64,000 nucleotides of DNA, from NCBI RefSeq assembly GCF_013408535.1, contig NZ_JACBZA010000001.1:682001-746000 (forward strand), read 5' to 3'. The position numbers and the translations under genes were made by a program. Within the stretch, counting starts at the first letter, position 1; each line of letters starts with the position of its first letter. This stretch comes from Actinopolymorpha cephalotaxi. GTDB taxonomy: Bacteria; Actinomycetota; Actinomycetes; Propionibacteriales; Actinopolymorphaceae. The notes under the pieces were generated by a model. That model made no database searches and was not told where the DNA came from. It worked only from the letters and a program-made list of their open reading frames with translations. Shown one piece after another: positions 1 through 7,022 of the stretch.

Positions 1-1
1 C

Positions 2-490
2 CTGCCGCTGACGGAGGCAGGCGAGCGCGCCGCCCGGGCGCTCGGCGACCGGCTGGCCGGTACGCCGTTCGACCTGGTGGTCACCAGCCCGCTGGCGCGC
101 GCCCGGGAGACCGCCCGGCTGGCCGGCTTCGGTGACCGCGCAATGGTCGAGCCGGACGTCCGGGAGTGGGACTACGGCGAGTACGAGGGGCGGACCACTC
201 CCGACATCCGTACCGACGTGCCGGGGTGGAGCGTGTGGAACGACCCGGTGCCCGCCGGGGAGACCGCCGAGCAGGTCGGCGCCCGCGCCGACCGGGTGAT
301 CGAACGGATCCGGGACGACGTGGCCGAGCGGGCGCTGATCGTCGCTCACGGGCACTTCCTGCGGGTGCTCGGCGCGCGCTGGCTCGGCCTGTCGGCACGC
401 GCCGGCGCGCATTTTCTGCTCGACGTGGCGACCGTGAGCGTGCTCGGCTGGGAACGCGAGACGCCGACGTTCGACCGCTGGAACTCCTGA
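2..490 (+). CDS. Histidine phosphatase family protein, 5' end missing
   Basis: The reading frame is open from the left edge, so the N-terminus carrying the expected RHGET motif lies outside the window. The visible part starts LPLTEAGERAARALGDRL and continues with VVTSPLARARETA, the block typical of phosphoglycerate-mutase-like phosphatases. The later AHGHFLRVLGARWL block supplies the second catalytic histidine. The acidic stretch REWDYGEYEG matches the family's proton-donor region. The fold is well supported. The substrate (a sugar phosphate, nucleotide or other phosphomonoester) cannot be told from sequence. The gene ends 56 bp before the stop of the opposite-strand esterase, so the two are convergent. 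Confidence 0.9.
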   Translation: MPLTEAGERAARALGDRLAGTPFDLVVTSPLARARETARLAGFGDRAMVEPDVREWDYGEYEGRTTPDIRTDVPGWSVWNDPVPAGETAEQVGARADRVIERIRDDVAERALIVAHGHFLRVLGARWLGLSARAGAHFLLDVATVSVLGWERETPTFDRWNS

Positions 491-546
491 GCAACCTGAG
501 CACCAGGCGGCGGCCGGGAAGCCCGGTCGCTTCGAAGCTGGTGGAC

Positions 547-1425
547 TCACAGGTTCCAGGCGAGGAAGCGGAGCTGCTCGGGTGCCATCCGGCGCCAGTA
601 GCCGACCGTATGCGCGCCCGGCTGGAAACCGCCGGCCGGAGGTGGTGTCAGCCCGTCGACGAACTCCCGGGTCGCCGCCGCGAACGGGTCGTCGCGACCG
701 CAGTCGACCCGCAGCCGGAGTCCGGCGAACGGCCGCTGGTCGGCGAACACGTCGTTGGCGGCGAAGTCGGTACGGCCGTCGAACGCGCCGGGCCGTACGT
801 CCGCGTACTCCCGCCACAGCGCGGGACTGAGGACCGCCGCCGCCCCCACCAGGTCCGGATGGGCGCCGGCGAACAGCAGGGCACCGAAACCGCCCATCGA
901 CCAGCCGATCAGCCCGATCCGATCCGTGCGCAGGCCGCGCTCGGCCACCCGCGGAAGGAGTTCGGTGAGGAGCATCGACTGCGGATCGTCCCCGTTGCGG
1001 CGGCGGTGCCAGAACGTCGCGGCGCCGCCGTCGACGGACACCAGCGCGAACGGCGTCCGCCAGTCGGCGGCGGCCGCGGCCATGAAGCGGTCCAGGCCGA
1101 GTTCGTCGAACGCCGAACGGTGGTCGCCGCCACGCCCGTGGAGCGCGAGTACGACCGGCAGCGGGGCGTCGGCGGGGGACCCGGGCGGGTAGACGACGGT
1201 CCAGGCCACCTGGGTGCCGGCCCGCGCCGCGGAGGTGAAGGTGCCGGTGACCGTCGGGCCCGGCTCGACGTCGGGCACGACGCCGTTCTCGCCGGTGAGC
1301 CCGAGCGCGGTGTGCAACATCGTCCGGCCGGGTATCAGCCCGGACTCGACCAGCCCGACCCCGGTGGCGCCCGCGGCGAGAGTTCCGATACCCGCGGACA
1401 GGAACGAGCGGCGACTCGGTGGCAT
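547..1425 (-). CDS. Tat-exported alpha/beta hydrolase (esterase family)
   Basis: The protein begins MPPSRRSFLSAG and continues into a hydrophobic Ala/Gly stretch, a twin-arginine signal, so it is probably exported folded. I chose the ATG at 1425 because it places the RR motif at the extreme N-terminus; a GTG at 1452 would add nine residues. The nucleophile elbow GWSMGG lies near residue 176, an oxyanion-type LHGRGGD near residue 95, an acidic DCGRDDPF segment follows, and a C-terminal GAHTVGYW supplies the histidine. This resembles the putative-esterase (esterase D / mycolyltransferase-like) family. Natural substrate unknown. Its upstream region is occupied by an array of six 14-bp repeats. 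Confidence 0.85.
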   Translation of the reverse strand: MPPSRRSFLSAGIGTLAAGATGVGLVESGLIPGRTMLHTALGLTGENGVVPDVEPGPTVTGTFTSAARAGTQVAWTVVYPPGSPADAPLPVVLALHGRGGDHRSAFDELGLDRFMAAAAADWRTPFALVSVDGGAATFWHRRRNGDDPQSMLLTELLPRVAERGLRTDRIGLIGWSMGGFGALLFAGAHPDLVGAAAVLSPALWREYADVRPGAFDGRTDFAANDVFADQRPFAGLRLRVDCGRDDPFAAATREFVDGLTPPPAGGFQPGAHTVGYWRRMAPEQLRFLAWNL

Positions 1426-1481
1426 GCGGGCAATCGTGGCATGACCACACACGCCATGATCACCCAGGCGAACCGGACGCT

Positions 1482-1565
1482 CGGGCCAGGACTCCCAGGC
1501 CGGGACTCTCGGGCCAGGACTCTCGGGCCAGGACTCCCAGGCCAGGACTCCCAGGCCAGGACGCT
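1482..1565. repeat. Six tandem 14-bp repeats
   Basis: Six adjacent 14-bp units vary around CGGGCCAGGACTCC, at 1482, 1496, 1510, 1524, 1538 and 1552. Differences are confined to the first two bases, one internal base and the last bases. The array fills the gap between the stop of the Nudix gene and the leader of the esterase gene, both on the minus strand. It has no spacers, so it is a minisatellite and not a CRISPR array. Confidence 0.9.
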
Positions 1566-1972
1566 CAGTCCAGCACGCCCCAGCCGCGCAGCGCCTCCAG
1601 CAGACCTGGTGTGGTGGGCAGCGCCGCGAGCTCGGCCGGGCTCACCCAGCGCGCGTCGGCCGCGTCGTCGCCCGCCCGCGGCGTCCGGTCCGGCGCGCAC
1701 GGCGTGCACACGTAGTCGAGGATCAGGTAGGTGACGCCACCCGGCCCGGGCCGCTCGACCGAGCCGAGCAACCGGCCGGCGGCGACGGCCAGGCCGGTCT
1801 CCTCGGCCACCTCGCGCACCGCGGCGGACGGTGCGGACTCACCGGGCTCGACCCGGCCGCCGGGCAGTGACCAGCGGCCGGCGTCCGGCGGCCGGCCGCG
1901 GCGTACCACCAGCAGCCGGTCCTCCTCGTCGCGAACGACCGCACCCACGCACAGCACCCGTCGCCGGTCCAT
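1565..1972 (-). CDS. Nudix hydrolase (MutT-like), 135 aa
   Basis: A compact Nudix domain with little else. The Nudix box is read directly: GGRVEPGESAPSAAVREVAE followed by ETGLAV, matching GX5EX7REUXEEXGU. The N-terminus MDRRRVLCVGAVVRDEEDR enters the first strand at once, supporting the ATG at 1972. Members hydrolyse nucleoside diphosphates linked to another moiety, from oxidised dNTPs to sugar nucleotides. No residue here fixes the substrate. The stop codon overlaps the last base of the 14-bp repeat array. Confidence 0.9.
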   Translation of the reverse strand: MDRRRVLCVGAVVRDEEDRLLVVRRGRPPDAGRWSLPGGRVEPGESAPSAAVREVAEETGLAVAAGRLLGSVERPGPGGVTYLILDYVCTPCAPDRTPRAGDDAADARWVSPAELAALPTTPGLLEALRGWGVLD

Positions 1973-2053
1973 TCCGCCAGGTTAGGGCGCCCGGGGTGCG
2001 ACACGTCCGAACGACCCTTGACGCGCGCAGCCGGAACGGGAACCGTCGTACCC

Positions 2054-2689
2054 ATGAAGGGCCACCCCGTATGCCCGAGATGCCATCGGGCGGTGCGTAC
2101 ACCGTCCGCCTGGGCCGACCGGTGGACCTGCCCGGTGCACGGTGCGGTGCCCCCGTTGCAGCCGTTCGTCCAGCCCAGCGCCGACCTGGTGCGCTGGCTC
2201 GCCGCCCGGTCGCGGCTGCCGCTGTGGGTGCCGTGGCCGCTGCCGCACGCCTGGGTGATCACCGGCATCGGCCACGCCGGTAGCGACGTCGAGGGAGTCC
2301 GCGCCACCGTCGTGGCGTGTTCGGGCCCCAACCCGCTGGGCGGGGCCGGTGAGCTCCTGCTGGTCGCGGAGGAGATGGGCGTCGGGCTCGGTGCGGCGTA
2401 CGCCGGCATAGAGGGCACCGACCCCGGCGGACGCGTCGGCCGGGGAACTCCGCAGGCGAAGGTGGATGCCGACTCCCACCCGACCGCACTGTGGCTGGCC
2501 GAGACACCGCCGGACCGCGCGGTCTACGTCGGTGAGTCGGCCGCGTCGTGGCTGTGGCTGGTCTTCCATCCCGACACCGCAGGCGCCCTGCTGCTGGAGC
2601 CGATCGAGCTGATGGACGTCCGCGCGCTCGGGCACGAGGTCGACCTACTGCCCTACGGCGCCCTCACGCCGAGGCTGCGCGAACCCTGA
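2054..2689 (+). CDS. DUF6758-like conserved actinobacterial protein
   Basis: The 211-residue product starts MKGHPVCPRCHRAV. Two CxxC-type elements (CPRC near residue 7 and a Cys in WTCPVHG) suggest a small zinc ribbon at the N-terminus. The middle holds the conserved WPLPHAWVITGIG and VVACSGPNPLGGAGELLLV blocks that I recognise from a widespread actinobacterial family of unknown function. I chose the ATG at 2054 over an in-frame start at 2018 because the family begins just before the CxxC. Biochemical role unknown. It precedes a PHP phosphoesterase in the same direction, 125 bp away. Confidence 0.75.
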   Translation: MKGHPVCPRCHRAVRTPSAWADRWTCPVHGAVPPLQPFVQPSADLVRWLAARSRLPLWVPWPLPHAWVITGIGHAGSDVEGVRATVVACSGPNPLGGAGELLLVAEEMGVGLGAAYAGIEGTDPGGRVGRGTPQAKVDADSHPTALWLAETPPDRAVYVGESAASWLWLVFHPDTAGALLLEPIELMDVRALGHEVDLLPYGALTPRLREP

Positions 2690-2814
2690 CCGGCCGGGCG
2701 GTGGACCCCGAAGGCGCGCAGACCCTAGGGTCGGACCCGCCCCCGCACGATCCACACTCCGCGCCCGCCGCCGCACACCGTCGTGAAGCCGGGCACCCGT
2801 CGGCTGGAGAACCG

Positions 2815-3696
2815 GTGCGCCTCATCGACCTGCACACCCACTCGAACTGTTCGGACGGGACCGACCCGCCGGCCGAGCTCGTACGCCACGCCGCCGCTGC
2901 CGGTGTGGACGTCCTCGGGCTCACCGACCACGACACGTTCGCGGGCTGGGACGAGGCCCGCGCCGAGGCGCGCCGCCTGGGCGTCGGACTGGTACCCGGT
3001 GCGGAGGTGTCCTGCCGGCTGGGCGGGGTGAGCGTGCACATGCTGGCGTACCTCCCCGACCCCGCCGACGCGGAGCTGGACCGCACACTCGCGCGGGTAC
3101 GCGAGGGCCGCAACGCGCGCGTGCCCCTCATCGTCGACCGGCTGCGCGAGCACGGCATCGACCTGACGCCGGAGGACGTCGCCGAACAGTCCCGGGCGGC
3201 CACCTCGCTCGGCCGCCCGCACGTCGCCGACGCGCTGGTCGCGCGAGGGTACGCGCGGGACCGGCGGGAGGCCTTCGACCGGTGGCTGAGCGAGGGCAAG
3301 TCGGGGTACGTCACGCGGTACGCCCCGGAGCCGGCCGAGGTGATCGGGCAGGTCCGCGCGGCCGGCGGGGTCTGCGTACTCGCTCATCCTCGTGGACGTT
3401 CCAGCCACCGGGTGCTCACCGACGAGGTGATCGGTGACCTGGCCGAGGCGGGGCTGACGGGCCTCGAGGTCGACCACCGTGACCACTCCCCGCAGGTGCG
3501 GGCGAGGTTGCGCGAGCTCGCGGGTGCGCTGGACCTCGTGGTCACCGGTGCCAGCGACCACCACGGTGCCGGCAAGACCGACCACGACCTCGGCTGCTTC
3601 GGCACGTCGGAGGAGGAGTTCGCCCGGCTGCTGGACCGTGCACGGTCCGCGGCCGAACGCTCCGGCCGGCAGACGCCGGCGCCCTACCTTCCCTGA
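2815..3696 (+). CDS. PHP-domain phosphoesterase (TrpH/YciV-like)
   Basis: The protein opens VRLIDLHTHSNCSDGTDPP, the first PHP metal-binding motif (HTHxxxSDG), then shows LTDHDTFAG, GAEVSCR, VLAHPRG and ASDHHGAG, the remaining histidine/aspartate metal ligands. Order and length (293 aa) match the RNase AM / 3',5'-nucleoside bisphosphate phosphatase group, which uses a trinuclear metal centre. The GTG at 2815 puts the first motif at residue 5, normal for the family. An in-frame extension to 2548 lacks family similarity and overlaps the previous gene. The stop codon lies inside a 24-bp tandem duplication. Confidence 0.9.
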   Translation: MRLIDLHTHSNCSDGTDPPAELVRHAAAAGVDVLGLTDHDTFAGWDEARAEARRLGVGLVPGAEVSCRLGGVSVHMLAYLPDPADAELDRTLARVREGRNARVPLIVDRLREHGIDLTPEDVAEQSRAATSLGRPHVADALVARGYARDRREAFDRWLSEGKSGYVTRYAPEPAEVIGQVRAAGGVCVLAHPRGRSSHRVLTDEVIGDLAEAGLTGLEVDHRDHSPQVRARLRELAGALDLVVTGASDHHGAGKTDHDLGCFGTSEEEFARLLDRARSAAERSGRQTPAPYLP

Positions 3697-3730
3697 GGTC
3701 CGGCGGCCTACCTTCTCTGAGGTCCGGCGG
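3683..3730. repeat. 24-bp tandem duplication across a stop codon
   Basis: The segment starting CCTACCTTCCCTGAGGTCC at 3683-3706 is repeated at 3707-3730 with one base change. The first copy contains the stop codon of the PHP gene at 3694-3696, so the second copy is untranslated. Confidence 0.9.
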
Positions 3731-3789
3731 TCGACTCCGGGGCCGACTCCGGGGGCCGTCCTGGGGGTGGGCCTTGGCAGGATGGCCGG

Positions 3790-4770
3790 ATGAGCGCGAT
3801 GGAGCAGCTGGGTTTCGAGGCGATGCCGCGCCGGTTGTTCCGGGCGACGCCGACCAGACTGGTGAACTGGCTGGACTGCCCGCGCCGCTACCGGTTCACC
3901 TATCTCGACCGGCCCACGCCACCGAAGGGTCCGCCGTGGGCGCACAACAGCGTGGGCGCGTGCGTGCACACCGCGCTGGCGGCGTGGTGGCGGCTTCCGG
4001 TGGAGGAACGCACACCGGTGGCCGCCGCCCGGATCGCCTGGCGGGCCTGGATCGACGAGGGTTTCCGTGACGACGCCCAGAGCCAGCGCTGGCGCATGCA
4101 CGCGTGCCGGCTGGTGGAGGACTACGTCACCGACCTGGATCCGGCCGACGAACCCGTCGGCGTCGAACGCACCGTCGCCCTCACCACGTCCACGCTCGCG
4201 TTGTCCGGACGGGTCGACCGCATCGACCTGCGTCCGGTCACCGCTGATGGTTACCGCGACGAGGACGACGACGAGGAAGTGGTCGACGGCGACGAAGAAG
4301 TCGGCGCTCCGGTAAACGCGGACGAGCCCGACGGCGCCGCCGCGGGTCACGACGACAACGCCCTCGAACTCGTCGTGGTCGACTACAAGAGCGGCGCCCG
4401 GGTGCTCACCACCGCCGACGCGCGAAGCTCGCTGGCACTCGCGGTCTACGCCGCCGCGACCGCACGCACCCTGCGCCGGCCGTGCCGGAAGGTCGAGCTG
4501 CACCACCTCGCCTCGGGCACTGTCGTCGGCTGGGAGCACACCGAGGAGTCGCTGCGCCGGCACCTCCACCGGGCCGACCAGATGGGGGCGGAGGCGGCAC
4601 GCGCCGAGCAGTCGTTCGCGCAGGGGCTGTCCGCGGCGGACCTCGACGAGGTGTTCCCACCCCGGCCGGGTCCGCTGTGCCAGTGGTGCGACTTCTCCGC
4701 ACACTGCCCGCAGGGACGTTCCGCCTATCCGGCGAAGCGACCCTGGGACGGCCTCGACTCGAACGTGTGA
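3790..4770 (+). CDS. RecB-like PD-(D/E)XK nuclease with probable Fe-S cluster
   Basis: A stand-alone nuclease of the RecB/AddB C-terminal type. The N-terminal block TRLVNWLDCPRRYRFTYL contains the first cysteine, and the C-terminal LCQWCDFSAHC gives the CX2CX5C trio. Together these form the four-cysteine staple that binds 4Fe-4S in AddB-like nucleases. The active-site core is SGRVDRIDL followed by VVVDYKSG, the D...DxK pair. Between them lies an acidic insert (about residues 156-190) rich in Asp and Glu. No helicase domain is attached. The ATG at 3790 follows the preceding gene by 93 bp. It is probably a DNA-processing exonuclease; its partner is unknown. Confidence 0.88.
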   Translation: MSAMEQLGFEAMPRRLFRATPTRLVNWLDCPRRYRFTYLDRPTPPKGPPWAHNSVGACVHTALAAWWRLPVEERTPVAAARIAWRAWIDEGFRDDAQSQRWRMHACRLVEDYVTDLDPADEPVGVERTVALTTSTLALSGRVDRIDLRPVTADGYRDEDDDEEVVDGDEEVGAPVNADEPDGAAAGHDDNALELVVVDYKSGARVLTTADARSSLALAVYAAATARTLRRPCRKVELHHLASGTVVGWEHTEESLRRHLHRADQMGAEAARAEQSFAQGLSAADLDEVFPPRPGPLCQWCDFSAHCPQGRSAYPAKRPWDGLDSNV

Positions 4771-4858
4771 GGCGCGAACCCCGAACTCCGGGCGGTGGGG
4801 AAGGTGCCGGGATTGTCATCGTGGCCCGCTCGCACCGGCGTAGTGCGGCACCTACGGT

Positions 4859-5137
4859 ATGTACATGGATCTGCTTCGCCTGTTGACCACACCACGCAAG
4901 TTGCTCGGCGGGGCGACCGTCGTGTTGTCGGCGCTGGCGGCGGTGTGGGTGTTCGGTCAGAACAACGGCAGGCTGCCCGCGGGTCTCGTGCTCCTGCTGC
5001 CGGTCGTCATCCTCAGCGTGCTGGCGTGGAAGCAGCGCCGGGCCGGCCGCGGCTGGATCTACCTCTTCTTCGCGTGGGCGCTGGCGTTCGTGGCCTACGG
5101 CGCGTTGTTCCCGGGCGGGCTGAAGCTACCCGGCTGA
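4859..5137 (+). CDS. Small membrane protein, three predicted helices
   Basis: The 92-residue product has hydrophobic segments at roughly 17-33, 41-57 and 66-84, separated by short basic turns such as KQRRAGRG. It looks like a small integral membrane protein. Two ATGs lie two codons apart (4859 and 4865), and either could be used. I do not recognise a named family. Its stop is 12 bp inside the 3' end of the opposite-strand hydrolase gene, so the two genes converge and overlap slightly. Confidence 0.7.
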   Translation: MYMDLLRLLTTPRKLLGGATVVLSALAAVWVFGQNNGRLPAGLVLLLPVVILSVLAWKQRRAGRGWIYLFFAWALAFVAYGALFPGGLKLPG

Positions 5138-6016
5138 CCCCGCCGCGTCGCGGTGGAGAGAGTCCCAGTACGCCGTGAGCGCTTCCGCCGTGGCGTCGGG
5201 CCGGTCCACCGCGGGGGAGTGGCCCGCACCGTCGATCTCGTGCACCGGCGCGCCGAGCCGGTCGGCCATTTCGCGTTGTACGGCAGGGCTCCACGCGTCG
5301 TCGTCGACCCCGAAGGCGACCATCGTGGGTACGCCGGTCGAGGCGAGTTCGGCCACCAGGTCGGGAGCCTCGACGAGCTGGCGGGTGAACTCCGTGAGCG
5401 AGACCGGGTTGTTGGCGCGGAACCTCCGGGCGAGGAACTCCTCGATGTGCGCGGGTTCCTCGGCCGCGCCGTTCCTGCGTTCGAGTTCGCGCTTGGCGGC
5501 GTACACCGCGGGCAGCCCCTGCGTCGGTATGGCCTCCACCATCAGGTTGAGCAACTGCGCCTGCTGACCGCCCAGCCCGGCCGGGCCGGACCCGAGCAGG
5601 GTGAGCGACGCGAACCTGTCCGGCCTGGCGAGCACCGCGGCCCGGGCGACCAGGCCTCCGAAGGAGTGACCGACCAGGTGGGCAGGGCCGGCGTCGATGG
5701 CCTCCGCCATCGCGTACGCGTCCAGCCCGAGCTCGTTCAGGTCGTACGCCGACGGCTCGTCCGGTCCGGCGGTGTCGTACTGTCCGCGCTGGTCGACCGC
5801 CACCGCACGCCGCCCCGTTCGGGCCAGCGCGGGCAGCAACGACAGAAAGTCCTCCTTGCTTCCGGTCCAGCCGGGAAGCAGCAGAGCAACCGAGCCGGGA
5901 CCGTCGGAACTTCGTTCGGCCGGCGTGGCTTCCAGCACCGCGAACTCACCCCGGGACGTGCCGAGCCGGGCGGAGCGGACACCCGCGGGCAAGTCGAGGA
6001 ACCTCGGCGTGCTCAT
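5126..6016 (-). CDS. Alpha/beta hydrolase (alpha/beta fold lipase or esterase)
   Basis: A soluble 296-residue hydrolase. The oxyanion strand LLLPGWTGSKEDF and the DQRGQYDTAG loop precede the nucleophile elbow VGHSFGG near residue 120. A late GAGHSP block supplies the catalytic histidine and FGVDDDAW the acid. No signal peptide is visible, so it is probably cytoplasmic. I prefer the ATG at 6016 (MSTPRFLDL) over an upstream start at 6076. The family includes haloperoxidase-like, epoxide-hydrolase-like and lactonase enzymes; the substrate is not assignable. It is divergent from the L,D-transpeptidase gene with about 130 bp between. Confidence 0.85.
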   Translation of the reverse strand: MSTPRFLDLPAGVRSARLGTSRGEFAVLEATPAERSSDGPGSVALLLPGWTGSKEDFLSLLPALARTGRRAVAVDQRGQYDTAGPDEPSAYDLNELGLDAYAMAEAIDAGPAHLVGHSFGGLVARAAVLARPDRFASLTLLGSGPAGLGGQQAQLLNLMVEAIPTQGLPAVYAAKRELERRNGAAEEPAHIEEFLARRFRANNPVSLTEFTRQLVEAPDLVAELASTGVPTMVAFGVDDDAWSPAVQREMADRLGAPVHEIDGAGHSPAVDRPDATAEALTAYWDSLHRDAAGSAG

Positions 6017-6145
6017 GGAACGCCACGCTAGCGTTGCCGGAGTTCGGTGCGGCGACAGGGCGTGAAATTGCGCCACCGAAACGCACTAGGATGGGCGGCC
6101 CGTGATCATCGCGGTTTTCCGTTCCCCGTAAGGAGAGGTGCTGCC

Positions 6146-6919
6146 ATGAGGCACGCCGTGTCGCGCGAGCGCCAGCGTCCGCGCACCCGGCTTCGTAGGT
6201 GGCGACTGCTGGCGGCGAGCGGGTCCGCGCTCGTGGTCGCCGTCGCACTCCTCGGTGCTGCCGGCGTGCTGCCTCTCGGGAACGTCCGCATGGTTGCCTC
6301 GGCCGGAGACTCCGTTCTGGTCGATCGCTCGCGGCAGATCGCCGACCGTTCCCAGCGCGCCGGCGGCGAGCAGCCGACCAGCAGGCCGGCGGCGACCGCA
6401 CGGCCCACGGCCGCTCCTTCGCCCAGCCACACCACGGCCACCAAACAGGCGCCGGCCGGGGTGGCCGACGCGACGGTTGCCCTGGACGCGGTGTCGGCGA
6501 CCGTCGGCGACAAGATGCCCGCGGGGACCGGCGACGGCAAGCGGATCGTCTACTCGCTGTCCGCCAACCGGGTGTGGCTCGTCGGCGCGGACGACACCGT
6601 GGGCCGGTCCTACCTCGTGTCCGGCACGAAGTTCGGCCAGGTCTCGCCGGGCAGCTACCAGGTGTTGCGCAAGCGCCGGCACACCACGAGCTACGACGGC
6701 GCGGATCGCATGCAGTACATGGTGACGTTCACCCACGGCCGGAACGCCGCGATCGGATTCCACGACATCCCGATCGTGATCTCCACCGGACGGGCGATCC
6801 AGACCCGGCTGCAGCTCGGCCAGTCGCTGTCGGACGGATGCGTACGACAGGATCCGGCCGACGCCAAGGCGCTGTGGGAGTTCGCGCCGGTGGGCACCAA
6901 GGTCGTCGTCCTGCGCTAG
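6146..6919 (+). CDS. L,D-transpeptidase (YkuD domain), membrane-anchored
   Basis: The ATG at 6146 follows a clear AAGGAGAGG ribosome site at 6130. The 257-residue protein has an Arg-rich N-terminus, one hydrophobic helix at about residues 20-43, a Thr/Pro/Ala-rich linker (about 80-115), then a YkuD catalytic domain. The domain shows the IGFHDIP block and SDGCVR with the catalytic cysteine near residue 232. These enzymes form 3-3 crosslinks in peptidoglycan or attach proteins to it, outside the membrane. The anchor and flexible linker suit work in the wall zone. A terminator hairpin follows at 6976. Confidence 0.92.
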   Translation: MRHAVSRERQRPRTRLRRWRLLAASGSALVVAVALLGAAGVLPLGNVRMVASAGDSVLVDRSRQIADRSQRAGGEQPTSRPAATARPTAAPSPSHTTATKQAPAGVADATVALDAVSATVGDKMPAGTGDGKRIVYSLSANRVWLVGADDTVGRSYLVSGTKFGQVSPGSYQVLRKRRHTTSYDGADRMQYMVTFTHGRNAAIGFHDIPIVISTGRAIQTRLQLGQSLSDGCVRQDPADAKALWEFAPVGTKVVVLR

Positions 6920-6975
6920 CGCGGGTTCCCGGAAGAGTCGCCGCGGCGTCCCGGTAGACAGATCCGCAGACAGAT

Positions 6976-7015
6976 CCGCGGGCCGATCGTCAACCGGCCC
7001 GCGGGTTCTTCATTC
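6976..7015. terminator. Intrinsic terminator between convergent genes
   Basis: A perfect 10-bp stem pairs CCGCGGGCCG (6976-6985) with CGGCCCGCGG (6995-7004) around a 9-nt loop, followed by the T-rich GTTCTTCATTCGTTC. It lies between the ends of the L,D-transpeptidase (plus strand) and the helicase (minus strand). Confidence 0.8.
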
Positions 7016-7022
7016 GTTCGGT

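Noticed and set aside
1482-1565. CRISPR array
   Set aside because: The repeats are 14 bp with no spacers and no cas genes nearby.
2725-4704. 659-codon minus-strand ORF
   Set aside because: It is antisense to the PHP and RecB-like genes, both of which have catalytic motifs in frame.
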